Below, piece by piece: positions 14,588 to 25,979 of a stretch of DNA of 64,000 bases. The notes below the pieces were generated by a model. The model saw nothing but the letters and a program-made list of their open reading frames with translations. It made no database searches and was not told the origin of the DNA. Each line of letters begins with the position of its first letter. Position 1 is the first letter of the stretch. Made by a program: the position numbers and the translations under genes. Origin of the DNA: Thermoanaerobacter pseudethanolicus ATCC 33223 (lineage in GTDB: Bacteria; Bacillota; Thermoanaerobacteria; Thermoanaerobacterales; Thermoanaerobacteraceae); assembly GCF_000019085.1 (NCBI RefSeq), contig NC_010321.1, forward strand, positions 2,298,817-2,362,816, given 5' to 3'.

Positions 14588-16381
14588 TTACTTATGGCGA
14601 TCGAGAAAATCCAAAATAGCTGTGTACACCTTTATTTCATTAGCTTTTTTGGAAAAGCCATGGCCTTCATCTGGTAGTACAATGTACTCTACATCCCTAC
14701 CCTTTGACCTTAAAGCTTCTACAATTTGGTCTGACTCTGCTTTCACTACACGAGGGTCATTAGCCCCCTGCACCACTAACATAGGTTTTGTCATGTTTTC
14801 TAAATAAGTGATGGGGGAATCTTTAATTAAACGTTCTTTGTCTTTTACAGGGTCTCCCAACCATCTTTCCATCATAGGCTTCCAATGGGGTGGCACAGAT
14901 TCTGCGAAAGTAATTAAATTGCTGACTCCAAAAATGTCAACAAAGGCTTTAAATTTGTCTGCATGCCTTCCGTGTAACAGAAGGGTCATATACCCTCCAT
15001 AACTTCCCCCAACTACAAATATTTTATCTTTGTCAATTTTCCCTGTCTCAATAAGCCAATCTATCCCTGCAATTATATCCTTTCGTGGTCCTTCTCCCCA
15101 ATCTCTTTCTACTAGTTGAGTAAAGGTTTTACCATATCCTGTGCTCCCTCTGAAATTTGGAGCAAATATGCGATACCCATAAGCTAATAAGAGTTGGAAA
15201 AATGGGCGGAAAAACTTTCTTTCAGCAGCTTGCGGTCCACCATGTGGCCAAAGAACTGTGTATCCATTGTCTATATCAGCTAGAGGTTTAAAAAACAATG
15301 CCTGTATCCTTTTGCCATCAAAACTTGTATATTCTAAAACTTCTGGCTCCACCAATAATTCTTTTGGGATACCGGGCAACCTATTTTGGGTAATAGGTTC
15401 CCACTCTCTACCTTCTACCAGTCTGTATATGTTGTGAATGGTTGTGGCACTTCGGCCTAATACGTATATCGTGCCTTTTTTAGAAACCTCCAATTGGTCT
15501 ATTACCGAAACTGGCAAGGGTATTTTTTCTAACCTTTGGTCATCTAAATAAAAGCGATACAAAAGGTCTTCAACACCTTTTTCTGCTTGAAGTATGATAC
15601 TGCTACTTTCTCTGTGAAACTTTGCTTCCACAAAAGAGACATCGGGTATTTCTAAAATTTTGCGAAAAGCTTTGTCTTTTATTGAAAACATCGCAAGATA
15701 TGTAAAATCAGACTCATAGTCTGTCAAAAAATATATTGTGTCCTTGTCTACAAAAAGAGGACTTCTGGTTATGTGAATTTTTTGTGGATCAGGAACAAGT
15801 GGCAAAGTTTCTGTCTCAGTCATCACCATTGCTACAGCATAGGTGTTGGCAAAACCTTTTATTATCACAAATCGGGTGTCGTCGTCAGACACTGCAGCAA
15901 GGTATGTAGCCCCTTCTGATCCTTCGTACAATCTTCTTTCTTGCTTTTTTTCAATATCGTATACATATCCATTCAAATAAGTAGGATTTTCCTTGCTTGA
16001 AACGTAATACAAAAGTTTTCCTTTTTCATTTAAATGTGAAAAATAGTATTTGTCCTGATCTTTAGATTCCTCAAACAAAGGCGTAAGTTCTCCCCCTATT
16101 AAAGGCAATGCGTATATTTTGTAGTTTTCATCCCCATCTTTATCAAATCCCGCAAGTATATATCTCCCTTTTGGGTCAAATTTAATAAAGGAAGTGCTTT
16201 GCCCGATGCTCGTTAATGGATACGGATAATAGGAAGTTTCAAGGTCAATAGCCCACAAATTAAAAGCACCGTTTAAATTGGCACTCATTACAAGCTTAGA
16301 ATCGTCGGGCGAAACCTCAAAAGCTTGAATTATGTATGCCCCCAAATATTCCTTAGCAGTAGGCTTTTTAAACTCAAACAA
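14588..16381 (-). CDS. S9-family (prolyl oligopeptidase-like) peptidase
   Basis: A 597-residue cytoplasmic serine peptidase of the acylaminoacyl/prolyl oligopeptidase type. The N-terminal ~330 residues form repeated beta-propeller-like blades. The C-terminal alpha/beta-hydrolase domain has the nucleophile motif GGSYGGYM, the acid in QGANDPRV and the histidine in DEGHGF. It probably trims short peptides. It is monocistronic and next to the ICE attachment site; no signal peptide is seen. The exact peptide preference cannot be read from sequence. Confidence 0.9.
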   Translation of the reverse strand: MFEFKKPTAKEYLGAYIIQAFEVSPDDSKLVMSANLNGAFNLWAIDLETSYYPYPLTSIGQSTSFIKFDPKGRYILAGFDKDGDENYKIYALPLIGGELTPLFEESKDQDKYYFSHLNEKGKLLYYVSSKENPTYLNGYVYDIEKKQERRLYEGSEGATYLAAVSDDDTRFVIIKGFANTYAVAMVMTETETLPLVPDPQKIHITRSPLFVDKDTIYFLTDYESDFTYLAMFSIKDKAFRKILEIPDVSFVEAKFHRESSSIILQAEKGVEDLLYRFYLDDQRLEKIPLPVSVIDQLEVSKKGTIYVLGRSATTIHNIYRLVEGREWEPITQNRLPGIPKELLVEPEVLEYTSFDGKRIQALFFKPLADIDNGYTVLWPHGGPQAAERKFFRPFFQLLLAYGYRIFAPNFRGSTGYGKTFTQLVERDWGEGPRKDIIAGIDWLIETGKIDKDKIFVVGGSYGGYMTLLLHGRHADKFKAFVDIFGVSNLITFAESVPPHWKPMMERWLGDPVKDKERLIKDSPITYLENMTKPMLVVQGANDPRVVKAESDQIVEALRSKGRDVEYIVLPDEGHGFSKKANEIKVYTAILDFLDRHK

Positions 16382-16452
16382 TTTGCAATCCCCCTTTTAG
16401 TTAAACCTTTATATTTAAAATATACCATTTAAGGTTGTTACAGTCAACAAAC

Positions 16453-17773
<1,321 letters not shown>

Positions 17774-19156
17774 TTATTTAACTCTTTCCAATATTTCTCT
17801 TGCAACTACAACGCCAGATACAGAGGCTTGTGCCAGTCCCCGTGTAATGCCTGCTCCATCTCCCGCCGCAAATAGATTTTGAATTTGCGTTTCAAATTTG
17901 TCAGTAAGCTTTACTCGTGAGGAATAAAACTTTACCTCAACACCGTATAAAAGTGTATGTTTAGAATATACCCCTGGAGATACTTTGTCCAAAGCTTGCA
18001 ACATCTCAATAATTGACTGCAAAAATCTATAAGGTAACACCAAGCTTAAATCTCCTGGCGTTGCATCTTTTAAAGTTGGTTCCACAAGGCCTCTCTTAAT
18101 CCTTTCTGGAGTAGAACGCCTTCCCGCTAGTAAGTCCCCTAATCTTTGCACAATCACTCCATCTCCTAACATATTGGCAAGTTCTGCTATATAACGACCA
18201 TATTCTATGGGTCTATTAAAAGGATGGGTAAATTCTTTGCTAACAAGTATTGCAAAATTTGTATTGTCTGTTTTTATATCTTTGTAGCTATGTCCATTTA
18301 CTGTTTTAATTCCATTATTATTTTCTATCACAACTTTACCATAAGGATTCATACAAAAAGTCCTTACCCTGTCATCAAAAGACTTAGAATAATATATAAA
18401 TTTCGATTCGTATATTTCCTTTGTTATATCTTCCATGACAACAGCAGGAATTTCTACTCTCACTCCTATATCAACAGCGTTATTTTTTGTTTCCAATCCG
18501 ATTCTGTCAGCTTCTCTTTTGAACCATTCAGCACCTTCTCTTCCAGGTACAACAACTATATATTCCCCGTAATATTTTTCTCCTTTTTCTGTAACTACCC
18601 CTTTTGCCTTGCCATTTTCTACAATTATCTCAGCAACAGGTGTCTCTGTTTTAATCTCCACCTTTTGCCCAATATAATCTCTCATGTTTTTTATAATGTC
18701 AAAGCATTTTTCTGTACCTAAATGTTTTATCACTGCAGGAATCAATTTTAAATCTGCAGCTTGAGCTCTTTTTTCTATTTCTCTGATTTTTTCTCTATCT
18801 GTACCGTGAACTTCTGTTGTCCCTCCAAATTTTACGTATATCCTGTCGACATAATTTATAAGGTCGTTAAGCTGCGACTTAGACATGTATTCATCTAAAA
18901 CCCCACCAAACTCTGATGTCAAAGTCAGTTTCCCATCACTAAATGCCCCTGCGCCCCCTATTCCAGAAGTAATAGCGCAGGGTTTACAATTAGCACACTT
19001 TGAGCCATAGACATTAATAGGGCAAATTCTTTTTTGTATATCTTTCCCTTTTTCTAACAGCAATATATTTAATCCATCTTTTTTATCGATTAGTTCTAAG
19101 GCAGTGAAAAGTCCCGCAGGACCTCCTCCAATGATAATGACGTCGTACACTCTCAT
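17774..19156 (-). CDS. FAD-dependent dehydrogenase (COG2509 type) with four-cysteine motif
   Basis: A 460-residue flavoprotein. The N-terminal dinucleotide fold GGGPAGLFTALEL binds FAD, and the C-terminal FAAGDGAGITRGLAQA closes the FAD site. Around residues 45-70 a motif C-x8-C-x2-C-x2-C is followed by SGIGGAGAFSDGKLTL, as in uncharacterised COG2509 dehydrogenases. The cysteines could hold a metal or Fe-S centre, but this is unproven. It lies in an operon with purA. Substrate unknown. Confidence 0.8.
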   Translation of the reverse strand: MRVYDVIIIGGGPAGLFTALELIDKKDGLNILLLEKGKDIQKRICPINVYGSKCANCKPCAITSGIGGAGAFSDGKLTLTSEFGGVLDEYMSKSQLNDLINYVDRIYVKFGGTTEVHGTDREKIREIEKRAQAADLKLIPAVIKHLGTEKCFDIIKNMRDYIGQKVEIKTETPVAEIIVENGKAKGVVTEKGEKYYGEYIVVVPGREGAEWFKREADRIGLETKNNAVDIGVRVEIPAVVMEDITKEIYESKFIYYSKSFDDRVRTFCMNPYGKVVIENNNGIKTVNGHSYKDIKTDNTNFAILVSKEFTHPFNRPIEYGRYIAELANMLGDGVIVQRLGDLLAGRRSTPERIKRGLVEPTLKDATPGDLSLVLPYRFLQSIIEMLQALDKVSPGVYSKHTLLYGVEVKFYSSRVKLTDKFETQIQNLFAAGDGAGITRGLAQASVSGVVVAREILERVK

Positions 19157-19325
19157 AAAGATAACCCCTTTTACTTAGTATATGAAAAACAAAAGCCCGT
19201 AATATATATTACCAGAAAAAAAAGCACAAATCAATTAAAATGCGAATTTTATTTTTAAAATTATATTAAAAGTTCGCCTTTGTCCACAAAAATTTTTATA
19301 TATTTTGTAAACAATAAAAAATAAA

Positions 19326-19351
19326 AAGACAGGCTTTTTTAGCTCTGTCTT
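19326..19351 (-). terminator. Terminator after chemoreceptor gene
   Basis: AAGACAG and CTGTCTT arms with an inner AGC/GCT pairing, followed on the minus strand by TTTTATTTTTTATTG. Confidence 0.8.
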
Positions 19352-19361
19352 AATTTCATTT

Positions 19362-20609
19362 TTATAATGAGACAACAAATTTTGACAATATATTTTCAAG
19401 AGCAGTAACTGACTTTAATAGATTTTCCGAACTTTCCTTTATCTCATTTATAAACTTCATGTGCTCTTCTGTAGATGCGGCAACTTCTTCAGTGGACGCA
19501 GCAGTCTCTTCTGACACTGCTGTAATATTTGCTATAGATCCTATTATTTCATCTTTATACCCTGAAAGTTCCATCATCGCATTATTTAACATATGTATAT
19601 TTTCCGTAATAGTATCTATTGAACTCTTGATCTCATTAAAAGCAGCATATGTAGTTTCCACATGATGTGCTTGGTCCTCCGCAATTTCCTTTACCAAATT
19701 TGCTTTTTCAACTGTCTTGTCTGTCTTTTGCTCTATTTCACTTATAATCTTGGCTATTTCACTTGCAGCTTGTCTTGATTGTTCTGCTAAATTTCGAACT
19801 TCTTCTGCAACAACTGCAAACCCACGACCTGCCTCACCAGCTCTTGCTGCCTCAATAGCAGCATTTAAGGCAAGCAAATTGGTCTGGTCTGCAATTCCCG
19901 TTATCACTTCTATAATCTTTTCAATATGGTGAGAATTTGCTTGCAATTCATTTATCGCACTAACAACTTCATCAATTGACTCTTTTGTAACATCAGTTTT
20001 TTCTTTCAAAGAATTTACTGTGTGCATGCCATTTTGACTAAGCTTATCAGCATTTATAGTAGACTCTTCTACGGCTTTGAAAAATTTAGCGGAATTATCA
20101 ATACTATTCCCAATATTCTGCACCATATCGGCTGCATTAGAAGTATCTTTTGCTTGTTCAGAAGCTCCATTTGCAATCTCTTCCACTGCCTGAGAAATTT
20201 GTTCAAAAGTCATATTCCCTTGTTCAATAGACTTAAAAAGAGCATTTGCTGTATCTTTAGTGCTTTGAGCAAAAGTAGAGACGTCTTGTAAAATTGCTCT
20301 TACATTTTCCATCGTCCTATTAAAAGTCGTTAGTAATGTACCAATCTCATCTTTTCTCATTAAATCTACCTTAGCTGTAAAATCTCCTTCTTGTGCTTTT
20401 TTAAGTTCTTCAATTAATTTTTTAATAGGTCTTGTAATATTTAATGAAATAATTACTGATAAAATTAATGACAAAGCAAAACTAACACTTGCTACTGTAA
20501 CAAAGACATGCATAACTTTATCGTCAACCGCAAAATAATAAATAGCCCCCACCGGTATGGTCGCTACTATAAGAAATGAAATAACAAGCCGCCAAAATAT
20601 GCTTCTCAT
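19362..20609 (-). CDS. Methyl-accepting chemotaxis protein without extracellular sensor
   Basis: A 415-residue chemoreceptor. Two membrane helices (about 6-26 and 34-56) are joined by a loop of only about eight residues, so there is no extracytoplasmic ligand domain. A HAMP domain follows at about 55-108. The signalling domain, with the hairpin tip [16 protein letters not shown], is complete and CheA/CheW-competent. GGGGGG precedes ATG 20609. It may sense membrane state, internal signals or energy, which is inference from the missing sensor. It appears monocistronic. Confidence 0.93.
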   Translation of the reverse strand: MRSIFWRLVISFLIVATIPVGAIYYFAVDDKVMHVFVTVASVSFALSLILSVIISLNITRPIKKLIEELKKAQEGDFTAKVDLMRKDEIGTLLTTFNRTMENVRAILQDVSTFAQSTKDTANALFKSIEQGNMTFEQISQAVEEIANGASEQAKDTSNAADMVQNIGNSIDNSAKFFKAVEESTINADKLSQNGMHTVNSLKEKTDVTKESIDEVVSAINELQANSHHIEKIIEVITGIADQTNLLALNAAIEAARAGEAGRGFAVVAEEVRNLAEQSRQAASEIAKIISEIEQKTDKTVEKANLVKEIAEDQAHHVETTYAAFNEIKSSIDTITENIHMLNNAMMELSGYKDEIIGSIANITAVSEETAASTEEVAASTEEHMKFINEIKESSENLLKSVTALENILSKFVVSL

Positions 20610-20666
20610 ATGTGTTCCCCCCTTTATAGATTATATTTTCACCCCACCACCCTGCTACTTTACACC

Positions 20667-20837
20667 TCACCTACCAATCAATTTAAGGATGTATTCAAAC
20701 AATACTCCTCCAAGGTAAATTCCTATAATGCCAGCTATTCCTGGTAATACATTTGGAGCAGGAAGTGGCAATTTCAAAGATGAAAAAATTAACCCTACAA
20801 TCATTCCAGTAACTAATGCTAACAATGTTTCTTTCAC
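20667..20837 (-). CDS. XapX-domain small membrane protein
   Basis: A 56-residue protein starting at GTG 20837 (AGGTG five bases upstream). It begins with a hydrophobic helix LLALVTGMIVGLIFSSL, then the XapX signature LPLPAPNVLPGIAGIIGIYL, and ends in a second helix and basic tail. XapX proteins are small two-helix membrane proteins of unknown function. It stands alone between the chemoreceptor and the flavoprotein. Confidence 0.8.
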   Translation of the reverse strand: MKETLLALVTGMIVGLIFSSLKLPLPAPNVLPGIAGIIGIYLGGVLFEYILKLIGR

Positions 20838-20963
20838 ATTAACACCTCACTTTATTTTTATCGGTATTTTTATTATTTACTTTAACCAATTTTATATTAT
20901 ATCACAATTTTTTGTTATTTGTCAGACGTCTAATCACTTTTTTAGTGAAAATAATATGATATA

Positions 20964-20998
20964 ATAAAAAGGCCTTACCGTTTATTGTAAGGCCTTGG
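20964..20998 (-). terminator. Terminator after disulfide-reductase-like gene
   Basis: Perfect 10-bp arms AAGGCCTTAC (20969-20978) and GTAAGGCCTT (20987-20996), followed on the minus strand by TTTTTATT. Confidence 0.9.
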
Positions 20999-21003
20999 TG
21001 CTA

Positions 21004-22362
21004 TCATTCTTTCCCTCTTTGTACTACTGTTGCAGCTTGCTGGAGAGGATCCCACACTGAGTTATATGGAGGTGCATAGGCAAGGTCCAAAGCTTGAAGG
21101 TCATCAATAGTCATACCGTGGAAAAGAGCTGTAGCAAGAACATCAATTCTTTTGTCTACACCGCCACCCCCTGCAATCTGACCTCCCAAAAGCTTGCGAT
21201 TATCTCTATGGAAGTGAAGGCGAAGAGTCAAAACTTCATCTTCCCAAGGATAATAATGGCTTATAGGTCGTGCTTTAATAGAAACAGTCTGATATGGCAC
21301 ACCTAAAGCATCGCATTCCTTTTCACTTAAACCACTTCTAGCTATTGTGCGATCAAAAACTTTTACAATAGCCGTACCGACAATGCCTGCAAATCTTGCA
21401 TATCCACCCGCCATGTTCACACCGGCAATACGCCCTTGCTTATTAGCCGTAGTACCTAATGGCACATAATCTGGCGCATTTTTTATGCGATGAAAATGAG
21501 TAGCGCAATCCCCTGCGGCAAAAATATCTGAAATATTTGTTTGTAGGCGTTCATTTACAAGAATCGCATTTCGAGGGCCTAACTCTATACCAGCTTCTCT
21601 GGCAAGCTCACTAACTGGGCGAACTCCTATAGAAATAATGACTAAATCGGCTGGGAAAGAACCATTTTTTGTCACAACTGCCCGTACTCCCTTTTCATCC
21701 CCTTCTAAACCTACAACTTCTTCATTTAAGTACACTTCCACGCCGTGTCGCTTAAGAGTATCCTGTACAATTTCAGCAATAGGAGCATCAAAAGTCGGAA
21801 TAAGCTGAGGAGCTAAATCCAAAACTGTAACTTTAAATCCCCTTGTATGTAATGCTTCAGCTGTTTCTAAACCAATATATCCTCCACCAATGACTACTGC
21901 TTTTGTAGGAGTATGCTCTTCAAGCCAAGCTAAAAGCTTTTCTGCATCTCCCATAGTTTTCAATGTGAAAACTCCAGGCAAATCGCGCCCTTCCCAAGGT
22001 GGAACAATTGCTGCACTTCCGGTCCCAATAAGGAGAACATCATAGGGAACTATAATCTCTTCTTTTTCTTGCCTACGATATACACGAACTTGTTTGTCTT
22101 GTGGCTTAAACTGCAAAACCTCATGATACAACCGCACATCAATATTGTAGCGAGAATGAAAATCCTCAGCAGTACGAGCGATAAGCTTCTTTTTCTCAGC
22201 TACTACTCCCCCTACAAAATAAGGAAGTCCACATTGGGCATAGGAAATAACTCCTTCTTTTTCAAAAACAATGATTTCCCCTTCCGGGTCTTGTCTTCTA
22301 ATTTGTGAGGCAGCACTCATTCCAGCAGCATCGCCGCCCACAATTACATATCGTTTTGCCAT
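21004..22362 (-). CDS. CoA-disulfide reductase / NADH oxidase-like flavoprotein
   Basis: A 452-residue pyridine nucleotide-disulfide oxidoreductase. The FAD fold is GGDAAGMSAASQIRR, and the single active-site cysteine is in SYAQCGLPYFVGG near residue 43. The NAD(P)H fold is VVIGGGYIGLETAEAL, and a second FAD contact is IFAAGDCATHF. One redox cysteine rather than a CxxxxC pair is typical of CoA-disulfide reductases, NADH oxidases and NADH-polysulfide reductases. The C-terminal dimerisation domain is complete and there is no rhodanese extension. A thiol-redox or oxygen-defence role is likely; the exact substrate is undetermined. Confidence 0.85.
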   Translation of the reverse strand: MAKRYVIVGGDAAGMSAASQIRRQDPEGEIIVFEKEGVISYAQCGLPYFVGGVVAEKKKLIARTAEDFHSRYNIDVRLYHEVLQFKPQDKQVRVYRRQEKEEIIVPYDVLLIGTGSAAIVPPWEGRDLPGVFTLKTMGDAEKLLAWLEEHTPTKAVVIGGGYIGLETAEALHTRGFKVTVLDLAPQLIPTFDAPIAEIVQDTLKRHGVEVYLNEEVVGLEGDEKGVRAVVTKNGSFPADLVIISIGVRPVSELAREAGIELGPRNAILVNERLQTNISDIFAAGDCATHFHRIKNAPDYVPLGTTANKQGRIAGVNMAGGYARFAGIVGTAIVKVFDRTIARSGLSEKECDALGVPYQTVSIKARPISHYYPWEDEVLTLRLHFHRDNRKLLGGQIAGGGGVDKRIDVLATALFHGMTIDDLQALDLAYAPPYNSVWDPLQQAATVVQRGKE

Positions 22363-22658
22363 GGTTTCCCTCCTTTTATGTACTCATGTCCACATCTTTA
22401 TTATACTCTCATACCTTATATTTTTTCAAACTCTTTAAAATTGTGAACTATATCGCCAATAAATTGGCAAGCTTAGTGGTCCCGATAAAACCATGTTGAA
22501 ATTCCCATCATACGCAACTGGGGTGTCCAACCCCACTACTGCTGTGGCAGGTTCCCCTACCCTTTTATTTTAACTATCAAGAATAAGTAGTTGTAAGTAA
22601 TAACTTATGAGGAGGAATTGAGATGGATTACAGCATAAATTTTATTAATCTTAATCGG
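22363..22658. other. 296-bp intergenic region, unexplained content
   Basis: Holds the promoter region of the flavoprotein gene at its left end. A more GC-rich stretch at about 22500-22560 has a GGGGT-GTCCA-ACCCC hairpin. Read on the minus strand, a short open frame ends ...YDGNFNMVLSGPL... with no start codon and could be a gene remnant. No known riboswitch recognised. Confidence 0.4.
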
Positions 22659-22670
22659 CTACTTTCCTAA
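22623..22670 (+). CDS. 15-codon micro-ORF with strong ribosome site
   Basis: ATG 22623 follows GAGGAGG at a spacing of seven, but the frame closes after 15 codons (MDYSINFINLNRLLS) inside the end of pepF. It may be the truncated start of a lost gene or a tiny peptide. Confidence 0.3.
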   Translation: MDYSINFINLNRLLS

Positions 22671-24470
22671 CTCCTCTGTTAATTCAATTATTTCATCTAT
22701 TACACTGCCAATATACTCAATTGTATCCAATAATGGCTTTTCTGTAGTTATGTCTACACCCGCCATTTTAGCCAGTTCAACTGGTGTCTTAGTTCCACCT
22801 GCTTTTAATACCTCTTTCCAGTCCTCCAATGCCTTTTGCCCTTCCTGCAAAAATCTCTTATTTACTTGAGTGGCTATAGTAAGCCCTGCGCTGTAAGTGT
22901 AAGGATACAAACCCATGTAATAATGAGGCTGTCTCATCCAAGTAAGCTCTGCTCCTTCATTAATTTTTACTGCGTCTCCCCAGAATTTTTCTAATACCTC
23001 TCTTTTTATTTTATTTAAAGTAGGAGCTTGAACAGAGCCACCTTTGTCGATTATTCTGTATACCTCTCTCTGATAGGCTGCTTCTAATAAGTGAGTTACA
23101 AAATTATGGTAATAGGTACGAGATATCAAAGTAAAAAGCACCCATCTTCTCATCCTTTTATCTTGTGTATTTTTCATTAGATAATTAGCCATAAGCAATT
23201 CGTTCATAGTAGAAGGGGCTTCTATGAAATAGAGAGAAGGCCTTGAATCAAATATATTTTGGTACTGATGAGCTAAATAAAAATGCCCTGCATGCCCTAA
23301 TTCGTGAGACAGTACAAATACTTCTCTCATTCTATCAGTCCAATTAATCAATATAAAAGGATGAGCTCCATAGGGAGTAGAACAAAAGGCCCCTGTAGAT
23401 TTGCCTTTGTTTTGAGGAAAATCTATCCACCTTTCCTCGAAGGCCCTTCTTACCATTTCTCTATAATCTTCTCCAAAAACCGATAGTCCTTCTTCTATGT
23501 ACTTTTTCGCCTCTTCAATCGTTATTTCCGGTTCAAACTCAGGGTCTACCTCTAATTTTAAATCTGCAAAAGTCATTTCCTCTAATCCGTGTATTTTCTG
23601 CAAAAGTTTTGCAAACTTTCTCATATGAGGTGCCAAATGTTCCATTATCAAATCAATCTGCCTATCATATAATTCCCTATCTACTTCTTGATGAAATAAA
23701 AGGCTGTCAATTACAGAATCAAATTTTCTCAAAGTCGCTATTGTCTTCTCCTTTTGCACTTGTGTCTGGTAAACCGCAGCTATAGTATGCTGATATTCTC
23801 TTAATTTTTTAGAAAAAGCCTCAAAAGCCGCTCTCCTAACTTTTGTATCGTTTTCATACTCCCATTTACCTTCAAATAGTGCAAAACTTAAGGGATAATC
23901 TTTTCCGTCAACTGTAAAGGTGCCAAAATCCATATCCGCTAATTTTGCCATATTGTAGATATGATAAGGTGCTTCTAAAACACTCGAAAGAGCAGATAAA
24001 GTTTTTTCTACTTCTGGAAGAAGAGCATGTTTTTTCTTTCTGATTATTTTTCTGAGGTAATTGGCATTCTCCTTTGATTCTTCTATAGCTTGATTTATTA
24101 TTTCTTCATCTAATTCTATAATTTCTGATTCTATAAAACTTATCCTGCTTTCAATATCAGAGGCTATGTTTGAAAGTATTGTCCGTCTTTGTAAATTTTC
24201 TGTATTAGTCTGGTCAACTGAAACAGCAAGATGTGCATAAGAACCTGCAAGAATCATTAGTTGAGCTAACTTTTTTAGCTTATCCAAGCAGTTGTTAATC
24301 ATTTGAGGAGCATCAAGCTTTCCTTTAAACTCTTCTTCCAACTCTTTTGCGAGTTTTTGAGCCTCCTCTACTGCCTCCTCATATTCCTTTTCCGTTTTAA
24401 AAATTCCCGACAAATCCCACGTCAACCTTTCATCTACGTCTTTTCTTTCTAACAATTGCGTACTCAACAA
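22659..24470 (-). CDS. pepF: Oligoendopeptidase F
   Basis: A cytoplasmic zinc metallopeptidase of family M3 that degrades oligopeptides. The 603-residue length is normal for PepF. The N-terminal helical region is complete, and the catalytic HELGHAGHFY motif near residue 388 gives both zinc histidines and the glutamate, with the third ligand in the EAPSTMNELL helix downstream. Monocistronic, with a terminator of the upstream chromate genes before it. Confidence 0.95.
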   Translation of the reverse strand: MLSTQLLERKDVDERLTWDLSGIFKTEKEYEEAVEEAQKLAKELEEEFKGKLDAPQMINNCLDKLKKLAQLMILAGSYAHLAVSVDQTNTENLQRRTILSNIASDIESRISFIESEIIELDEEIINQAIEESKENANYLRKIIRKKKHALLPEVEKTLSALSSVLEAPYHIYNMAKLADMDFGTFTVDGKDYPLSFALFEGKWEYENDTKVRRAAFEAFSKKLREYQHTIAAVYQTQVQKEKTIATLRKFDSVIDSLLFHQEVDRELYDRQIDLIMEHLAPHMRKFAKLLQKIHGLEEMTFADLKLEVDPEFEPEITIEEAKKYIEEGLSVFGEDYREMVRRAFEERWIDFPQNKGKSTGAFCSTPYGAHPFILINWTDRMREVFVLSHELGHAGHFYLAHQYQNIFDSRPSLYFIEAPSTMNELLMANYLMKNTQDKRMRRWVLFTLISRTYYHNFVTHLLEAAYQREVYRIIDKGGSVQAPTLNKIKREVLEKFWGDAVKINEGAELTWMRQPHYYMGLYPYTYSAGLTIATQVNKRFLQEGQKALEDWKEVLKAGGTKTPVELAKMAGVDITTEKPLLDTIEYIGSVIDEIIELTEELGK

Positions 24471-24641
24471 AATTTCCCCCTTCTAATATTTTTTTTACAT
24501 CTAAACAAATTATAATATTCTTACAAAACTATTGCAATAAAACCTCCTAATCAGATAGCACTCTAAAGTGTTAAGGAGTTTTTACCATATACAGTTTTAT
24601 TTATTCTTTACTCATATAATATATGGTAAATAAAACAAATT

Positions 24642-24663
24642 CAACCCGAATTAATTCGGGTTG
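24642..24663 (-). terminator. Terminator of chromate-transporter operon
   Basis: A perfect 22-base palindrome CAACCCGAATTAATTCGGGTTG followed on the minus strand by AATTTGTTTTATTT. Confidence 0.75.
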
Positions 24664-24670
24664 TGAGGTG

Positions 24671-25189
24671 TTAGTAGATGACAATACCTAAAATCGCAGC
24701 CATAACTATTATTATGAGCGGGTTTATTTTCAACAGGTACAGCCCAACAAAGACCACCGCCGCCACCAGCATATCTTTAATGCCGGTAAAAGAGCTCTTT
24801 CCCACGGAATAAGCCGCCTGGACGATAAGGGCGATAACCGCCGGCCTGACTCCCTTAAAAAAGGCATCTAGCCAAGGTAAGTGACGGTACCTAATTATCA
24901 AGAGGGCAAGGATGATTATAATCAGGAAAGAGGGGGACGTAACTCCAATGGTGGCCGCCGCCGATCCCCAGAATCCTCCTACTTTATACCCCACAAAGGT
25001 AGCCGCATTTATGGCTATGGGACCGGGGGTCATTTGCGAAATGGCTATTATATCTAGGAATTGGTCCACCGAGAGCCAGTGGTGGATGTCTATAATCTCT
25101 TTTTTAATGAGGGGAATCATCGCGTAACCACCGCCGAAGCTGAAGGCTCCCACTTTAAAAAACGCCCAGAAAAGGCTTAAATATATCAT
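24671..25189 (-). CDS. chrA: Chromate transporter, second half (CHR domain)
   Basis: A 172-residue membrane protein with one CHR domain. It has FFKVGAFSFGGGYAMIPLI at the N-terminus, DIIAISQMTPGPIAINAATF in the middle, and about six membrane segments. Small ChrA proteins work as a pair to export chromate, or act as anion transporters of unknown natural substrate. Its start overlaps the end of the partner gene by four bases, so the two are coupled. Base composition is richer in G+C than pepF next to it. Confidence 0.9.
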   Translation of the reverse strand: MIYLSLFWAFFKVGAFSFGGGYAMIPLIKKEIIDIHHWLSVDQFLDIIAISQMTPGPIAINAATFVGYKVGGFWGSAAATIGVTSPSFLIIIILALLIIRYRHLPWLDAFFKGVRPAVIALIVQAAYSVGKSSFTGIKDMLVAAVVFVGLYLLKINPLIIIVMAAILGIVIY

Positions 25190-25770
25190 TTATCTCCACG
25201 CTCCTCCGGATCCCGAAGTCTGTTTTGCAAGAACATTCCGGATATTCCTGATGCTAGGATCACTATTATAGGATGAAGGTCAAAAATCAAGAGGGCTGCC
25301 AGAGAAAGGACTGCTATTATTACGCCCACAGGAGTTTTAAAAGCGGCTTTGCGAAGGTTAAAAGCAGACGCCAGTATGAGCACCACTATGCCCGGGTATA
25401 TCCCCTTGAAGGCTTTTTTCACGTAGATGCTGGATTTAATGTCGTCGTAGAACAAAGCAACAAATAGTATTATCAGAAACGACGGGAGTATGGTCCCCAG
25501 GACGGCTATGCAGGAGCCCAAAAACCCGTACAGTTTATAGCCTATGTATATGGAAGTATTTATGGCCACTGCCCCCGGGGCCGACTGGGTCACAGCAATT
25601 ATATCCAAAAATTCCTCTTCCTTTATCCATTTCTGCTTATCCACCATTTCTACCTTCATAAGGGGTATCATGGCAAACCCACCGCCTAGAGTAAAAGCAC
25701 CGATTTTAAAAAAAGCCCAAAACATGAGCAAAAGTTCCCTCGGCTCCAGCTTTTTTATTTTCCCATTCAA
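25186..25770 (-). CDS. chrA: Chromate transporter, first half (CHR domain)
   Basis: A 194-residue membrane protein homologous to the next gene. It has FFKIGAFTLGGGFAMIPLM, DIIAVTQSAPGAVAINTSIY, and six or so membrane segments. The paralogous pair arises from splitting of the two-domain ChrA and is expected to form an antiparallel heterodimer. It is the first gene of the two-gene operon; the insertion sequence lies just upstream. Confidence 0.9.
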   Translation of the reverse strand: MNGKIKKLEPRELLLMFWAFFKIGAFTLGGGFAMIPLMKVEMVDKQKWIKEEEFLDIIAVTQSAPGAVAINTSIYIGYKLYGFLGSCIAVLGTILPSFLIILFVALFYDDIKSSIYVKKAFKGIYPGIVVLILASAFNLRKAAFKTPVGVIIAVLSLAALLIFDLHPIIVILASGISGMFLQNRLRDPEERGDK

Positions 25771-25894
25771 TGGATATCACGTCCTTTTTTAAAATTTCTC
25801 TTTCAATCAATTATATCACGATTTTTTACCTTACCAGATGGTATACTTAATATAAAAAAGAGTATCAGTATATATCAGTATAAGTGTTAATTAT

Positions 25895-25928
25895 AAAATT
25901 TGAAAACCAAGGAAAGTATGAAAAATTA
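25895..25928. repeat. 34-bp direct repeat, left copy (partner 27439-27472)
   Basis: The segment beginning AAAATTTGAAAACCAAGG is repeated exactly, over 34 bases, at 27439-27472. The two copies bracket the insertion sequence about 15 bases outside its terminal inverted repeats. It is much longer than an ISL3-type target duplication. Confidence 0.9.
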
Positions 25929-25979
25929 AGGTTCTATAATAAATGTTGGGGTGGGGAAAAAGAAATCTATAAAAAGAGA

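Noticed and set aside
22490..22560. Possible riboswitch upstream of the flavoprotein gene
   Set aside because: A single GGGGT/ACCCC hairpin is visible, but no consensus of a known riboswitch class could be matched.
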